DNA of 64,000 nt from Echinococcus granulosus (Eukaryota > Platyhelminthes > Cestoda > Cyclophyllidea > Taeniidae): NCBI RefSeq assembly GCF_000524195.1, contig NW_020170388.1, positions 1,695,262 to 1,759,261 of the forward strand. The letters are read 5' to 3'. Of the stretch, positions 35,316 to 47,100 are shown one piece after another (the first letter of the stretch is position 1; every line of letters starts with the position of its first letter). Both the position numbers and the translations under genes were made by a program. Below the pieces are notes generated by a model. It did no database searches. It was not told where the DNA came from and worked only from the letters and a program-made list of their open reading frames with translations.

Positions 35316-35360
35316 ATGCTTCGATATCTCCTGTTCACGTCGATTCTTTACTCATCATAG
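35316..35360 (+). other. Upstream ORF 1 of POU6 (14 codons)
   Basis: ATG at 35316 to TAG at 35360, encoding MLRYLLFTSILYSS, within the predicted 5' leader if transcription starts near 35300. It ends before the main start. Confidence 0.5.
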
Positions 35361-35417
35361 ATTGTGATCAACGAACATCACTTACTATATTTAGTAAATA
35401 AATTACTTTACGGTAAA

Positions 35418-35450
35418 ATGATTTCTCGCAATGTGGCCTCCAGCACTTAG
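35418..35450 (+). other. Upstream ORF 2 of POU6, overlapping the start codon
   Basis: ATG at 35418 (A at -3) to TAG at 35448-35450, 10 codons, in another frame and overlapping the main ATG at 35431. A ribosome that starts here passes the true start, so it should lower POU6 translation. Confidence 0.55.
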
Positions 35451-35722
35451 TGATTCCTCCTTCCAAATTCCCGTATTTCCACCTCCACCACCACCGCCAC
35501 ACCCACCACAATTGTTCCCACCGCTCCCTCTGAGCATGCTTCTTCGCTGTCTTGCTCCGCCTGGTATTGCTTTTCCCCCACCCCGAGCACCGATTGAAGT
35601 CGCTCCGCGTCCGCCCATATCATCTCTTAATCAGCTTGAACCGAACATCGAATATGCATTCCCACTCTTCCTTCAACCATCAAAAATCATTCCAGTGCAA
35701 AACGGATTGGAAGTGAAAAGAA
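35431..35722 (+). CDS. POU6F: POU6 exon 1: start and proline-rich N-terminus
   Basis: Starts MWPPALSDSSF and includes a run of seven prolines plus HPP. Donor GTAAGT at 35723, exit phase 1. Confidence 0.88.
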
Positions 35723-37830
35723 GTAAGTTAGGGACTTCACCCGATGGCTAGAGAACATGAAGTATTTTGAAATGACCTCTAGCCCTTGATAAAATTAATC
35801 TGTGTAATTAAGGACTTTTTTTCAGCCCAACGTTCATACGGGTCGGAGGAGGCTGCCGTTTCACGAAAGACGAAGCGTTTACATAGGATAGCGAGGGATG
35901 AAAATGAAAATACCAGTAGTGGGAGCAAGAAATGCAAAAAAATCAGCGCCACAGCACTGAATGACACCAATGAACACATCGAAGATATTCGACGATTTGC
36001 ACGGGCCTTCAAAATGAAGCGATTGAGTTTGGGTCTAACACAGACACAAATCGGACGTGCGTTAACAGCTGGAGATGGACCCGCCTACAGTCAAAGCGCT
36101 ATTTGTCGGTAAGATTTGACCATTTGTCCATCTGAATCCATGCGATGATGCGATTAGTTCGAAGCGTTGAATTGACTTGCCTATTGTTGAGTTAATACCT
36201 AAAGGTTGAGTCAAAAGAGTTGAATTTACTGGGGCTATTTTGACAAGCTATTTTGATAATCATGACCAGAATAATAGGGTATTGTTTAGACTATTGGTCA
36301 ACCTGTAGTTATGGGCATTTTTTTCAGTTACTTTAATAATTATCCCATCATTTATGGGCTCATTTGTCCTCACCTTTTATCCACCCGCTTATACGTCTAG
36401 CCATTCATTTACCTGTCTACTTTCCCATCTCTATCTAACAATGCCTGATCCATTCACTCATTTTTTGATCTTGAATCATCCAGTTTTCTTCTCTTTCAAT
36501 TACATACACTAGTCCAAGTCTACATCTCATCAGCTATATGCATATCTATCAAGCAACCTTGTCAATCCCTCACCTATTAATTCACTTTTCGTCTTGTTTA
36601 TTTTACCCCAGCTGGTGAATCTTACTCTGATAAGTCAACAAAAATTTGTCATTTTTCTCAAATGATCTAATTTGTTTTCATGTCAAAAAAGCTTATAACT
36701 GGGTAAGGTTTATATCAAATTTGGCTGCTAATTTCCAAGTTGTTTGAGATTAGTGTATCCACTTCCTTCAAGAAGTTGAGGCTTTTTACAGTCCAACTTG
36801 GTCTCGATTAAAAATAATCTTACATGTAAAACCCTCAAAAGGATAGGTGCCGTCTGCCGGAAATTCACCTTTTAGACGCCGTTTAGACTAGTCATTTACT
36901 GACAATCCCTACGCCTGGGGAATCTTTCTTTAATTGGGAAGTGGCGCAGCAGAGTTCTTTTCAAAAAAACTCAAGATTATTTGACGTGAAGCATTATTTT
37001 TAGGTTTGAAAAGCTTGACATCACACCAAAATCAGCTCAACGCATTAAACCGGTATTGGAGCGTTGGCTCGCGGAACTGGAGGGTCGTCGTCCTAATGAT
37101 CAAATGGCTTCACATCCAACCAATCTTGGAAATAAAAACAGTGTCTGTGGAAGTGTCGGCAGCAGTCCGGAGGATAGCGGGATCTATCGCGCCGACTGCG
37201 AGTCGGATGAGTCTTGTGCCGGGATTAGGAAGCGCAAGAGTCGAACAAATTTCTCGGCTGATGCGTTGGAGCGCCTCAATCATGAATTCAACATCAACAT
37301 GCATCCGTCAGGTTCGATTCTACTTACTCCATGTGGTAAATATAAGAAGGCAAAGCTCATTAAAAATGATTAAACATAACTGCTTGACAATCAGTTTTGA
37401 TTAAAATCATTTGCCACGCTTTTAAGCGCCAAGGATCAGATTAATTAGTATTTACCTCAGAGCCATGAGTTCTTCATCAGTGCGTCGTGCATCATTACCT
37501 ACTTAAAACCCAAGATCGTCTGGGATATTTGCATATTTGATGGGAAACATGTTTTTCATCTATCCAGATACAAGTAGATGCAGCTTTGTTGACATTACTC
37601 TGTTTTTCCCTTCTTATTTAGGCACCAGAATCTCTCAACTGGCAAACCAGTTAAACTACGATCGTGAGGTGATTCGTGTTTGGTTCTGCAACAAACGTCA
37701 GTCATTTCGAAACAGTGGCAGTCGTGCAGGAGATCAGGCAACGCCATGGCTACCCTTTTCAACTGTCAATGAAGATGAAGTCCCAATTGATCTTAGCAAA
37801 AAGGCATCTTCTCCTACGATTTATCAATAA
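35431..37830 (+). CDS. POU6F: POU class 6 homeobox transcription factor (POU6F/Pdm3-like), 4 exons
   Basis: Nuclear DNA-binding protein. Exons 35431-35722, 35826-36108, 37004-37311 and 37622-37830 join in frame to 363 aa. Residues 1-97 are proline-rich. The POU-specific domain (about 148-221) contains RLSLGLTQTQIGRAL, GPAYSQSAICRFEKLDITPK and a WLAELEGR end. A Ser/Asp-rich linker follows, then the homeodomain (about 266-325) with NYDREVIRVWFCNKRQ. The LTQTQ plus GPAYSQSAICRFEKLDITPKSAQ signature is specific to class 6, found in POU6F1/2 and fly Pdm3, which act in neurons. POU usually has RR where NKR occurs here; Asn51 and Arg53 are kept. PIDLSKK at 349-355 fits the CtBP-binding motif. The start is the first in-frame ATG; TGA lies in frame four codons upstream. 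The gene looks complete. Confidence 0.95.
35826..36108 (+). CDS. POU6F: POU6 exon 2: first part of POU-specific domain
   Basis: Acceptor TTTTTTTCAG. A Lys/Arg-rich lead-in (RKTKRLHRIAR) may be a nuclear localisation signal; then DIRRFARAFKMKRLSLGLTQ. The exon ends inside ICR|FEKL with donor GTAAGA. Confidence 0.95.
37004..37311 (+). CDS. POU6F: POU6 exon 3: end of POU-specific domain, linker, homeodomain start
   Basis: Begins FEKLDITPKSAQRIKPVLER. After GRR a linker of about 45 residues rich in Ser, Asn, Glu and Asp leads to RKRKSRTNF, the basic arm of the homeodomain. The donor GTTCGA at 37312 splits a Gly codon within the homeodomain. Confidence 0.93.
37622..37830 (+). CDS. POU6F: POU6 exon 4: recognition helix and C-terminus
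   Basis: Acceptor CTTCTTATTTAG. Encodes LANQLNYDREVIRVWFCNKR, then a short acidic tail with PIDLSKK, ending in TAA at 37828-37830. The stop lies within AATAAA. Confidence 0.95.
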
Positions 37831-37831
37831 A
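37826..37831 (+). terminator. AATAAA overlapping the POU6 stop codon
   Basis: The last codons CAA-TAA followed by A form a canonical poly(A) signal. If used, the 3' UTR would be only about 10-30 nt; otherwise a later non-canonical signal must serve. Confidence 0.35.
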
Positions 37832-37849
37832 TACTGCTTAAGTTTTATC

Positions 37850-40300
37850 AGTAGCATCAATCTTGTGTTTGTAAATAGAAATCCACAAAGAGTAACCAGT
37901 TTTATGTTTTACTCTCATAATAAGAATAGGAAATTTCAAAGGAAAAATTACGCTTTTTAGACCAGTTACATCGAAAAACCGCATGTTTACGTCGAACAGC
38001 ATCCGCTGGACTGAGTCCATAATTGATTAAGCATTCTACTACTTTTCCCTTGTTTCTGTTCCTTTGGACAAAGGGTCGGCCTAATGGACCTGATTATTGT
38101 AATTCTAGCTTGTTAGCTTCGCGAACCGAGTTTAACTTAATTCCGGGGCTACAGTGGCTTCTCGACGAATTTGTAAGCAGCAATTGGATAAGCTAAAACG
38201 GTAGAATAACCCACCCAAATTTCTTTAGTTTAAAAATTAGTTCTGCTGATAACTCACTTAAAGATTGGTGCATTGAGTTTCATATTCTTGATAGAAATTT
38301 AGCAATATATCCTTTTTTACGTCAGGGAAAAATTTCACCCATCTAATGTCAAGTGCTTTGCACTTACGTCAGTTGGGGAGAGAGACATCATGGAAGCATC
38401 CTGAGTGGGTGGGTTCCATTCAAATTTTATAGATTAGTAGATGATAGACGCTTCATAAGGAGGGTCAGTTTGTTGTTCTTTATATCTCTGACCTTATGAA
38501 AGTAGTAGAATGGTTCTTCAGATCTTTTAAATGACGATGAAAAATACACCTGCATAATTTAAACAGTTGTCGATATGAAAAAACGAATAGCTTTTCCTGA
38601 AAGCTTTACTCACTATCCACCTCACAGGTGTAAGATAAGCATTGTCTCATTTCCATTAACTCACGACTGTGCTGTAGATTGATGGACACCAAAAATATCG
38701 CAGCAAATGAAGTCCATAGGCCCGATATGAAACCCTAGCATGGTAAAGAGGTTGAAGCGGCGAAGGAAACTGCGATTCTTATGAAACAACACAGCGCAAG
38801 GTCCCATGTCTAATACCACCTTTTTCCCCTTATCCTCATGACGACATTTCTCTAAATGTTACCTTTCCCTTTTCGCCTGTGTCACTAATAGAGATTAGTC
38901 TTAAAAAGGGGAAACTTTGATGAGGTCAGCAGCATTTACTTCCATTAAACACTTTTATAACACGACATACTCGATGCTAATTATTTATAAAACCCCTTTT
39001 CTATCGTAATTTCCAAAACAGCAAGATCAAAAATCCAGATGGATAGGCCAAAGAAGACTACTTAAAGGCCAAATGATTTCTAGTCATTCCACACCATATG
39101 ACAGAAGAGTCACTGCCATGTACGTGCCCTTTTACTTCAATCGGCTCAGCAGCACTGTCCTACCTTTACCACCGTCCGTGGCCTCATTGAAGTGGCGGTG
39201 GTGGTGATGATGTTCAAGTGGAATATGGTCAAAGGTCAACCAGTAGGGAAGATAAAAAATTCCAACATAAGTAACACTCAGTTACAGTGACTGGAAACCC
39301 TGTGACAGCTGCCACACCGTCGCCTTGGTCTTACCAGCTGGGAATAGAGTGAAGGGGTGGTAAGTGTTGGCGAATCTTGGCGTAATATTTCCTCTGTTCA
39401 TCGCTCTATACCGATTGACAGGATTTGAGAAGCTAATGATATTGTGACCCTCAGACATTGATCATTTAGACGAATCAAGCCAAATATGAGCAGTAGGTGG
39501 AATAAGTCTGTTTGTTTATTTATTTGCCTTCCTGTTGTGAATATGACGACTGAGTGGTCCGATAGAGCGGGAGAACAGCATGCCATGGAATGGAGGAGAA
39601 TGATTCTCTTGATCGGCGCTTATCCACGACAGTGCATGGCCTTCACTAGACAGCAATCTGTCTGCAATAAAGGATAGAAACTTTTGCAAGTCGATCTAAA
39701 ATTACTCTTGTGTTGTTTACAACCAGTACCAAGTTAAGAGAAATTATGTGGATACTTATGCGAAAGCATAAAATACCAGCGAAGACGCCAACTTCCATTG
39801 GATGAATTCGGTAGTTTTTTTACATTTTTAATAGTCCTTGATGCAAAGGTTGCTTCCGACTGAGCAGAATTAGAGAGAAGGGATAAATAACGACTTCATT
39901 CGATTCTTGAATGCTCTTTCAGACATCATTGATAAATATATATTACTATCACCCATCTACTCTGCAAACAAAATTACTTAATCCTCCGTTAAACTGTCTT
40001 TCTTGAGCTATTTCTTCAATCCCTTAGGAGTAAATAGTAGCTGGTCTTAAATTAGTCTAATCAGTCTAAACTTAGCTAAACGAAAGAGAAGATTCCGTGG
40101 CGGTATTAACGTTGATGATAATGGGGAGGTAGTGGTGGAAGTAGTAATGGTTGTGGACTACTAATTGCGTGCAATGCCAATTAAACAAGCACCTGCTACT
40201 GCCTTACCTCCTTTTCTTTCCTCTCCCCTCTCTCCCACCCTTTCTTCCACCCCTCCTTATCCCCCTATTCCCACACACATACACCACACACGCCAAAATC
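37850..40300. other. Non-coding stretch after POU6
   Basis: AT-rich. A few short ORFs exist, none with a recognised motif or splice context. Confidence 0.5.
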
Positions 40301-40320
40301 ACATCAACATCTTTCCTCAG

Positions 40321-40567
40321 CGGTACTTACGCGCTCTCGAAAGCGGCATACGAGGTGAGGGGTTAGGAGAGCGGAGTGGAGTGGAGGGAGTTTGCACTCT
40401 ATCCAACCCCTTTTCCCTTCTCTCTTAGAGAGATAGCTGGGTGGCCTGACATAAGCAGTTGCAGTTGCGAGAATGCACGCTATTGCGGCGTTTATCCTTC
40501 CTCCGCTCCGCCACAACCTGCCTACCCGCCTGCCTATCCACCCAACTCTCAACCTACCGCAGTTTAA
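40321..40567 (+). other. Candidate orphan exon pair with proline-tyrosine C-terminus
   Basis: A 34-nt segment (40321-40354) lies between a strong acceptor (CATCTTTCCTCAG) and a GTGAGG donor. A pyrimidine-rich acceptor (CTTCTCTCTTAG) then precedes an open frame to a TAA at 40565-40567. One frame choice gives GTYALSKAAYE joined to IAGWPDISSCSCENARYCG and a tail with PAYPPAYPPNSQPTAV. That tail has a PPxY motif and a class I PDZ-type end (TAV). This choice needs an AG at 40432; other AGs give shorter products. No upstream exons are known and no family is recognised. Confidence 0.25.
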
Positions 40568-41714
40568 ATATACACTCCTCTCATTGATGTATCTTAATTG
40601 GGAGGGTTGGAGGAGATGGCTAAGGTTTTATGATGTAAAATCAGGAGTAGCGTGCGTGAGTAAATGCGTGGATACGGGTTGATAACGCGAGGGCGGGGAG
40701 ACGGGGAGGCTAGTTAGATATACTAGTTTACACAACGCGCAAAAACCAAACCCTAGGGTGAAAGCAAAAATCTTAATTGGTTTATATTAATTACTGACTG
40801 ATTTGAGGATGGATCTATAGGCACAAATATTTGACAGGGAAAATTATTTGATTACTGTGCCTTCTTTAGGCTTGATTTAACTACCACCACTTCCTGCTGC
40901 ATTAATCTTTTTAGTTAGGAGATGCAGGCTGAAATGTTTTAGCTGAAAATATTACCTAATTACGTGTCTAAGAGGCATCTGACTGCTCAGACCTTTTGCA
41001 GTCCCCTTAGATGGGGCACATATCCTGCTGACATGCAGTCTTGCTAGTAGGGACTGCCTTACTGGTCGCCTGAGTTCAAGGCTCTGTGTTTGTAATGCGA
41101 CTAGTTCCAAACTGATGTATTTTATATTATCTTTAGGGCTAACTCAGGCTCAGTAAGCGATGATGAATCCACTTTAAAGGAAGATAGAAGCCAATGTGAT
41201 TTGGCAAATACCTCTTTAAAACGTCATAAAGGGAGAAATAACATATAAGTGACATTAGATGTGCTATATCACAAGGGAAGTTAAGCCTTGGTAATACCTC
41301 ACATCTTTCTACTTTAGTAATGATCTCAAAAAATGGTCGGTCATGGAAAGTGCCATCTCCAAGGCGACAGAATCTTAAGCCCTACTGCTAGCTACCGCAT
41401 CTAAACGTCACAGAAGGAGGTATACGCTGATGGCGACTGAAGCCATGGAGACTCACAGAAGTTAAGCCTTCTTGAAGCTAAGGTTTTTTGAGCAGGCAAT
41501 TAACAGCTGAAGCGAGACGAGTCTCAAACTGTATAAAGGCGTTGTTGGTGGAGCTGCTACGAATGAATACTGCCTCCATCAGGTTCTTAAAGGACAAATG
41601 GATAGCAAATTAGGTGACTTGGAGATATGAAAATGACAGCGAAGTGGCAAAACATTGGCCATGCAAGGCTGCTTCAGTTAATAACTCACCTTTCTTATAA
41701 GCTCTTCCTGCCAG

Positions 41715-41768
41715 TAGAGAGTGAAATGCGAAGAGAGCATCTTAGGGAGCAGCATGAGCTCTTAAAAG
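41715..41768 (+). other. Candidate orphan exon, 54 nt, charged helix
   Basis: Acceptor CTCTTCCTGCCAG and donor GTACGA bound a phase 1-1 segment reading ESEMRREHLREQHELLK, which looks like a charged helix. The next acceptor-like site (TTAATTGTACAG, 41918) leads in frame to a stop at 42002. No homologue recognised. Confidence 0.2.
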
Positions 41769-43287
41769 GTACGAAATTAGTAAATTTCTAAAAGGTATAT
41801 CACAAAGGAGGAAAAAATCGGTGGAGTCAATAAGACTTAAGTGTTGCCTCCGTGATGTTTTACTCAGGGTGTTTTTAGAAGCACCTTCTGCCTAAAATAG
41901 TGACATTTAATTGTACAGGTTCCATGAGTTTCCCTTCGGTTTCGTTGCTTTTCCTTATACTTCAGCAAGCTACCCTTCTTCATACCTACATCGAGCCTTT
42001 CTGAGCCTCTACAATTCCGTTAACACATTAAAGGGGCGGAGCCAAGTCCCTGTCCTTAAAGGTGACTCAGGCACTGTGCCAACTTTCCTCCCTTCATGTT
42101 TCTTCAAGTCTCCTTGTTCCGATCGGGGTTTTAGTCGCCTCAGTACCACTAGTTGCGCCTCAAAATGTTTCAAAATTTACCCACTTCCACATGCCTATGA
42201 AAGTAGAAGGGATAATTTATCCTGCGCTTGGAGATACCTTTGAAATGCATAAGTTGACTGCATCAAAGCGAAGTGTGGAGAACACGGTATTATCCCAGCA
42301 GGCAGGTGTATCAGTGTTGGAATAAAATACTCTCTGGTAGGGCAGCTTTAAAAGTATTGATATCGTGCAATGGTTTTGAAGTAATTCCACCATAGGTACA
42401 GCAAAAAAGAAAAAGGCGAAGACATTTTAGAAACAACTTGTAAAATAAGGTACTACATGATAAAGAGACTGTTAAAAAGAGAAATTTAGGTGGTGATTTT
42501 GAATGAGTTACACCCTACCTTTAGAAACAAACCCAAAAGTAAGTATAAGGAAAATGAAGGCGAAATGTAGAATTTTTCTGTCATTCATAATCTCTTTTGC
42601 CTTTCATAGGCGGAAATAATCTTTGATAAGCACGAGAGGTTCCTCAAATTTTTAAGACTACTTACTTCCACATCATGAACAGGAATTGGTAAAGCTTCTG
42701 ATTTCTCCTGTTTGTTTCTTATTAAGATCAACGTGTAAGGTACAAGAATATCTTTGATTACGAAGGGTTTTTTCCAAACCCTACACAACAAGTGTTTTTT
42801 ATGTCACTCAACTACTCATAATGATGAGTAGCATGGTGTTTTATGGAAGACAATTTACTGTATGCATCTCGAGGCTGGATAATGAAGCTGGGTAATGTTT
42901 TAAAGATTTTTCAAGCAAACAAATAGGTGTCACGGACTTAAAGCAGAAGAACCTTAAAAGCAATAATTCTCCACTTTGTTAAAAATATGTTTAATCATGC
43001 GGGGACTTCAGTCTTTGCAGGCTAGCAGACTTCGGTCCCTCTATACTTTAGGAATACTTGTCCTCACATGCTAGCTTGACTTAGTACGTCTTTACTAAAG
43101 ACTCGGGAGTCTGCGTTAATCACCCAGTGGTATTTTGACTAAACGTACTAAAAAGGAAGCGATACCAGAGCATGAAATCCCCTAGGTGGAGCGTTAAGGA
43201 GGGCGGTCGAACAAAGCTAGAAGTTGTGCTTTACTATCGTTTGTTTTCCTTGTGTCCTGGCTTTCGTGATCCTGCTATCACCTCTAG

Positions 43288-43518
43288 TTGACAGGTATTT
43301 TACGAACCAGATCTGACAGGAGAGTTGGTGAGCACCTGGAACAGCACATTATATTCTCACTTATGTCAACAGAAGAATTTAACTATGGTACCGTTGGAGG
43401 ACTCTCAGCACTAAGGCATTGGAATTGTGCAGACGTCTCAAAGACGCCCGTACTTATAACTGCCGGTGTTGATCCCCATCGAGAGAATTCCCAGTCCACA
43501 CCGAAGTCGAATCTGTTC
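43288..43518 (+). other. Candidate orphan exon, 77 codons
   Basis: Acceptor-like CTATCACCTCTAG at 43287 and donor GTAAGG at 43519 bound a 231-nt phase 0-0 open segment. It reads RVGEHLEQHIIFSLMSTEEF and GGLSALRHWNCADVSK, with a balanced amino-acid composition unlike nearby spurious ORFs. No domain recognised. Confidence 0.25.
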
Positions 43519-43984
43519 GTAAGGCATTGTGAACCTAGTCAACCATGACCTTTCGTTGATTTAATGGTTAAACACTCATTTTATGTCATTATGGCATCCC
43601 ACTTTTCCCTGTTCTGAAGAGTTGGAGTGAAGAAGGTTTGGTCATCACGAATAGTGAAGCTCAAGTTCGTAGCTTCGCAGTGAAGTTAAAAGCAGTGGAA
43701 GCCTGCAATTTTCATCGCTGCCTACTAAAAATAGACTGTCCATGGATCATTTCATTTTGAAGTTTAACATAGTATAGCCAGCGTTTATGCTGCAGAGGGA
43801 CCTAAAAGAAAATAATTGAAGTTTTCAACCCGTAAAAATTTAGCTCCAATCTATTCTTTCTTTGTTCCTGTTTGGATTAAACTGATAATAATAAGCCTGG
43901 TCCTATCTTATTATAGCACTGTGTGTACACGGTGGCAAGCTGGATGGCAAGGGTTGCGGGAGGGATGCACGGGGATTCTTAGGT

Positions 43985-44133
43985 TCGCCTATTTATAGTA
44001 TTTGACATTGACCTTATAGTGAGTATTGGGACACTTAAAGCACATCTGTTCGTGATATCGGCCAATCAGGAGGGAGTGAGGGAGGGCATGACGTTCCAGA
44101 ATGTTTGGGGCTAGCCATGGAAATGGAATGGGG
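43985..44133 (+). repeat. Dispersed repeat, copy C, shorter
   Basis: Matches only the 3' part of copies A and B: TTTATAGTATTTGACATTG, ACCTTATAG, GGACACTTAAAGCACATCTG, GTGATATCGGCCAATCAGG, AGGGAGTGAG, GCTAGCCATGGAAATG. The block order is kept; the 5' part is absent or too diverged. Confidence 0.65.
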
Positions 44134-47100
44134 TATAAAATCGAAAGGGGATCAAGCCAGTGATAAACCACCACCGAATGATGTCAGTATTCTACTGAAC
44201 GTTGGTTGTGGCTTGAGCATCCGGTTCGACTCAAAGTTTGTTACAATCGGGCATTTCTCCACAATGGACAAAAGTGGCGTTTCAAATTACGTCAATTTTA
44301 CCATCCAACAGATATATATATGCGTATTCACAGATCCTGTACATGCTTGTACTCACCACCGGGGAGATTAATTGGCATCTAAAACGGCTAAGGTCTGCAA
44401 TTTTTTTTTGTTTGAAGTATCAAAGGAATTTAAAAGGTGAAGTTTAGTGACAAATAATTGTGGATCCGGCTTCCTGTTTGGTACCCCTATTCTTCCCTTT
44501 TTTGTGCAGCCAGTAGCGATGATCAACTCACCACACCGATTGTCATCATTCAAGCACAAAGACTGATTATGCGGCTGGGACAGGAAGACCACAGTGTAGT
44601 CTCTCTGTTTTAGACCCATATAGCACTAGCCGACTCATCCATTAGACACCCAAGTATTGGTTATCCACACGTCACTCTCCATCTTTAGAAATATGTCACT
44701 GTTTAGTTTTCCAGAATTTCCAGTTGATTGCTAGTCCCCAACCTTTTAAACGAATCTCGTGCCTATTCCAGCTTGATTGGCTTATATCCAGCAGAGGTGT
44801 ACTCTCGAAGGTCAAGACGAGATTAATCTGTTACTAAGAATACCCGAAAATGAAACCACTGAAAAGCAACTTAGTTTCCAGTATTGTGTTCTATAGCGAC
44901 CAGGCTCATCCACACTGGCTGTACCTCCTTTGCGCACTCACTGCTTCAGTTAATAAAGACATCCGCCCTAAAGCCTTCCTTTATTACTTACCCGGTTAGA
45001 GGTTTTGACTGATTTTCAGGATCTAGAGTACAGAAACTCAATCATAAAAAGGGCAACTCAGTTTATATGCATTGGCGAAGCACCCCATAACTAGTGACCA
45101 CTCAATTTATGACCCTCTGACCAGTGAGCACAAAAATTAACCCCTCCTTCACCATCACCGTCTCACAGTCCTTAGTACACGCGATGATGGGACATTAGCA
45201 CCAATAGTGTACTCAACCACATAAAGGAAGTCAAGGTCTTTCGACAGAGACTCCAATTCAAAGTGACTGTGATTGTCAGACAGACTTTGTATACGCGTAT
45301 AGCTGACCAACTAGCCACATGAGTCATTGACGGTCGAGGACACTGTCAGGCCAGAGGCCACGACTCGACCCACATTTGTGGTCTAGTTTTCCTATCCCCA
45401 GGATAGGTTCGTTTGCGTGAGGGTATGTCATCATGTACTTACAACTAAACAGGTGGTGGAAGGAAGTATCCGTCTTGCACAAGGGGTGTATAGTGGACGC
45501 AAGAGCTGGCGAGTGCATCCATTTCACATTTATGTCGTAATGATTAGCATTGATAAATTAAATTGCTTGATCCTGCAATATGGAGACGAGTGTCAATCTG
45601 ACGATAAACATTTGGGATGAATTATAATCGCGGGATTTGTAAACCGTGAGTCTAAGCCTGGCATTTTTGGTCAGATTCTCGGAGTGTCCTATTGCTGCTT
45701 AACTCGTTCTTCTCTAGAAGGCAAAAAAATAAAGGCGTGCTGTGAGAAGCTGTTCGCTAATCCTCTTCAACTTAGACCTTTTGACTCCAAAGGAAAACTA
45801 AAACACCTAGCCGTGTTCACCCTCATCCCTAGCCCTCTACCGTTTCCCAAACTTTCTTTTCTGTTCTGGCATGTGATTGCCAAGTGCTAATATCACTTGG
45901 AGAAGCTTTATTATGGGAAATGTGGAGGGTGGCGATGAGGATGAGAGAGTATGTTCTTTTCTTGCATTCTGAATTACGGTATGGGGTCTTCTCAAGGGGC
46001 ATTTACAAGGCGGAAGTTGCCATCTTCATGTTTTCATATTCCTAGATGCCAATAAAAATCAGTATTTGAGCAAAAAGCCGGGTCACTTGAACATCCGTTA
46101 TAACAGAAATTAGAGGTTTACCTATCACTAATCACTTCATTTTTTACACATTGTCATACTTGATGTTTATCTCAACAATTCCGATCATGTGGATCCAAAG
46201 AGCGGCTTCACCTTGTCTCTTACCCCCATTCCCAATAACACCAGTTACCATGGCTCCATGCTGATGTGATGCAATAACGAACCGTGCCAAATAATCATTG
46301 AGGTATGAAATTTGTAGAGGGGACTGGTTGCCCCCTTACTTTAACTAAAATGGTTAGTTACTCCGCTCCTCCCTTCCACCTTCTGTTCGTTCAATCATAT
46401 GTTTATTTGTTTAGACTACAGCCTCAACCAACTATGCATACAGATTGTTTAATATCTCTCTTCATGAGCAAGGACTCAGACCAAAAGAGTTTTATATTCC
46501 GTGTTAGATTTTGGCGACTTAATGAATTATGCGCCTGTAGAATGCATGTCATCAGTTTTTATGTACGTGTCTTTGTAAGGAGTGGATAAAAAGGCCTTAA
46601 TCCATAGACGCACTATGATGCACGGTCCAGTGCAGCAAGAAATTCTTTGCTGTGCACCCCACTATCTTCTTATTTTTAACCCTTAATTCCTAAAATATCG
46701 GTTGATTATGGTGAGGATGTTTCGAGGTTGGCTGCTTTATTTACAAAGTTTTACGCCATAGTATTGCTACAAAAGCGCGTCCTCAGTAGCATTGCATAGT
46801 TTTCACTCACTCAATAAAACAATAAGGTATTTTTTACCTAGGAGGGTAAGGCAAGATCTTAAACTTCATATCATCTCGAAGTTTTTCCTTAGGACCTCAT
46901 ATCCCACCCTAAGGTGACAAGCTGCAGCGAAGGAGATGCCGTCTCATTTCCATCCTCCATACTACTCGAGTAGCAATTCTCGAATTTATGACTTCAACCT
47001 TTCCTTCTTCCTAAACAGTCATGTGATCATATACAAAATAAATGAATAGCTGGGGAGTAACGTTATGGAAATTGAAGTGGCTACCACTTGCAGAGACAAT

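Noticed and set aside
36360..36600. CT-rich stretch in a POU6 intron that looks repetitive
   Set aside because: Irregular pyrimidine-rich sequence without a true repeat unit.
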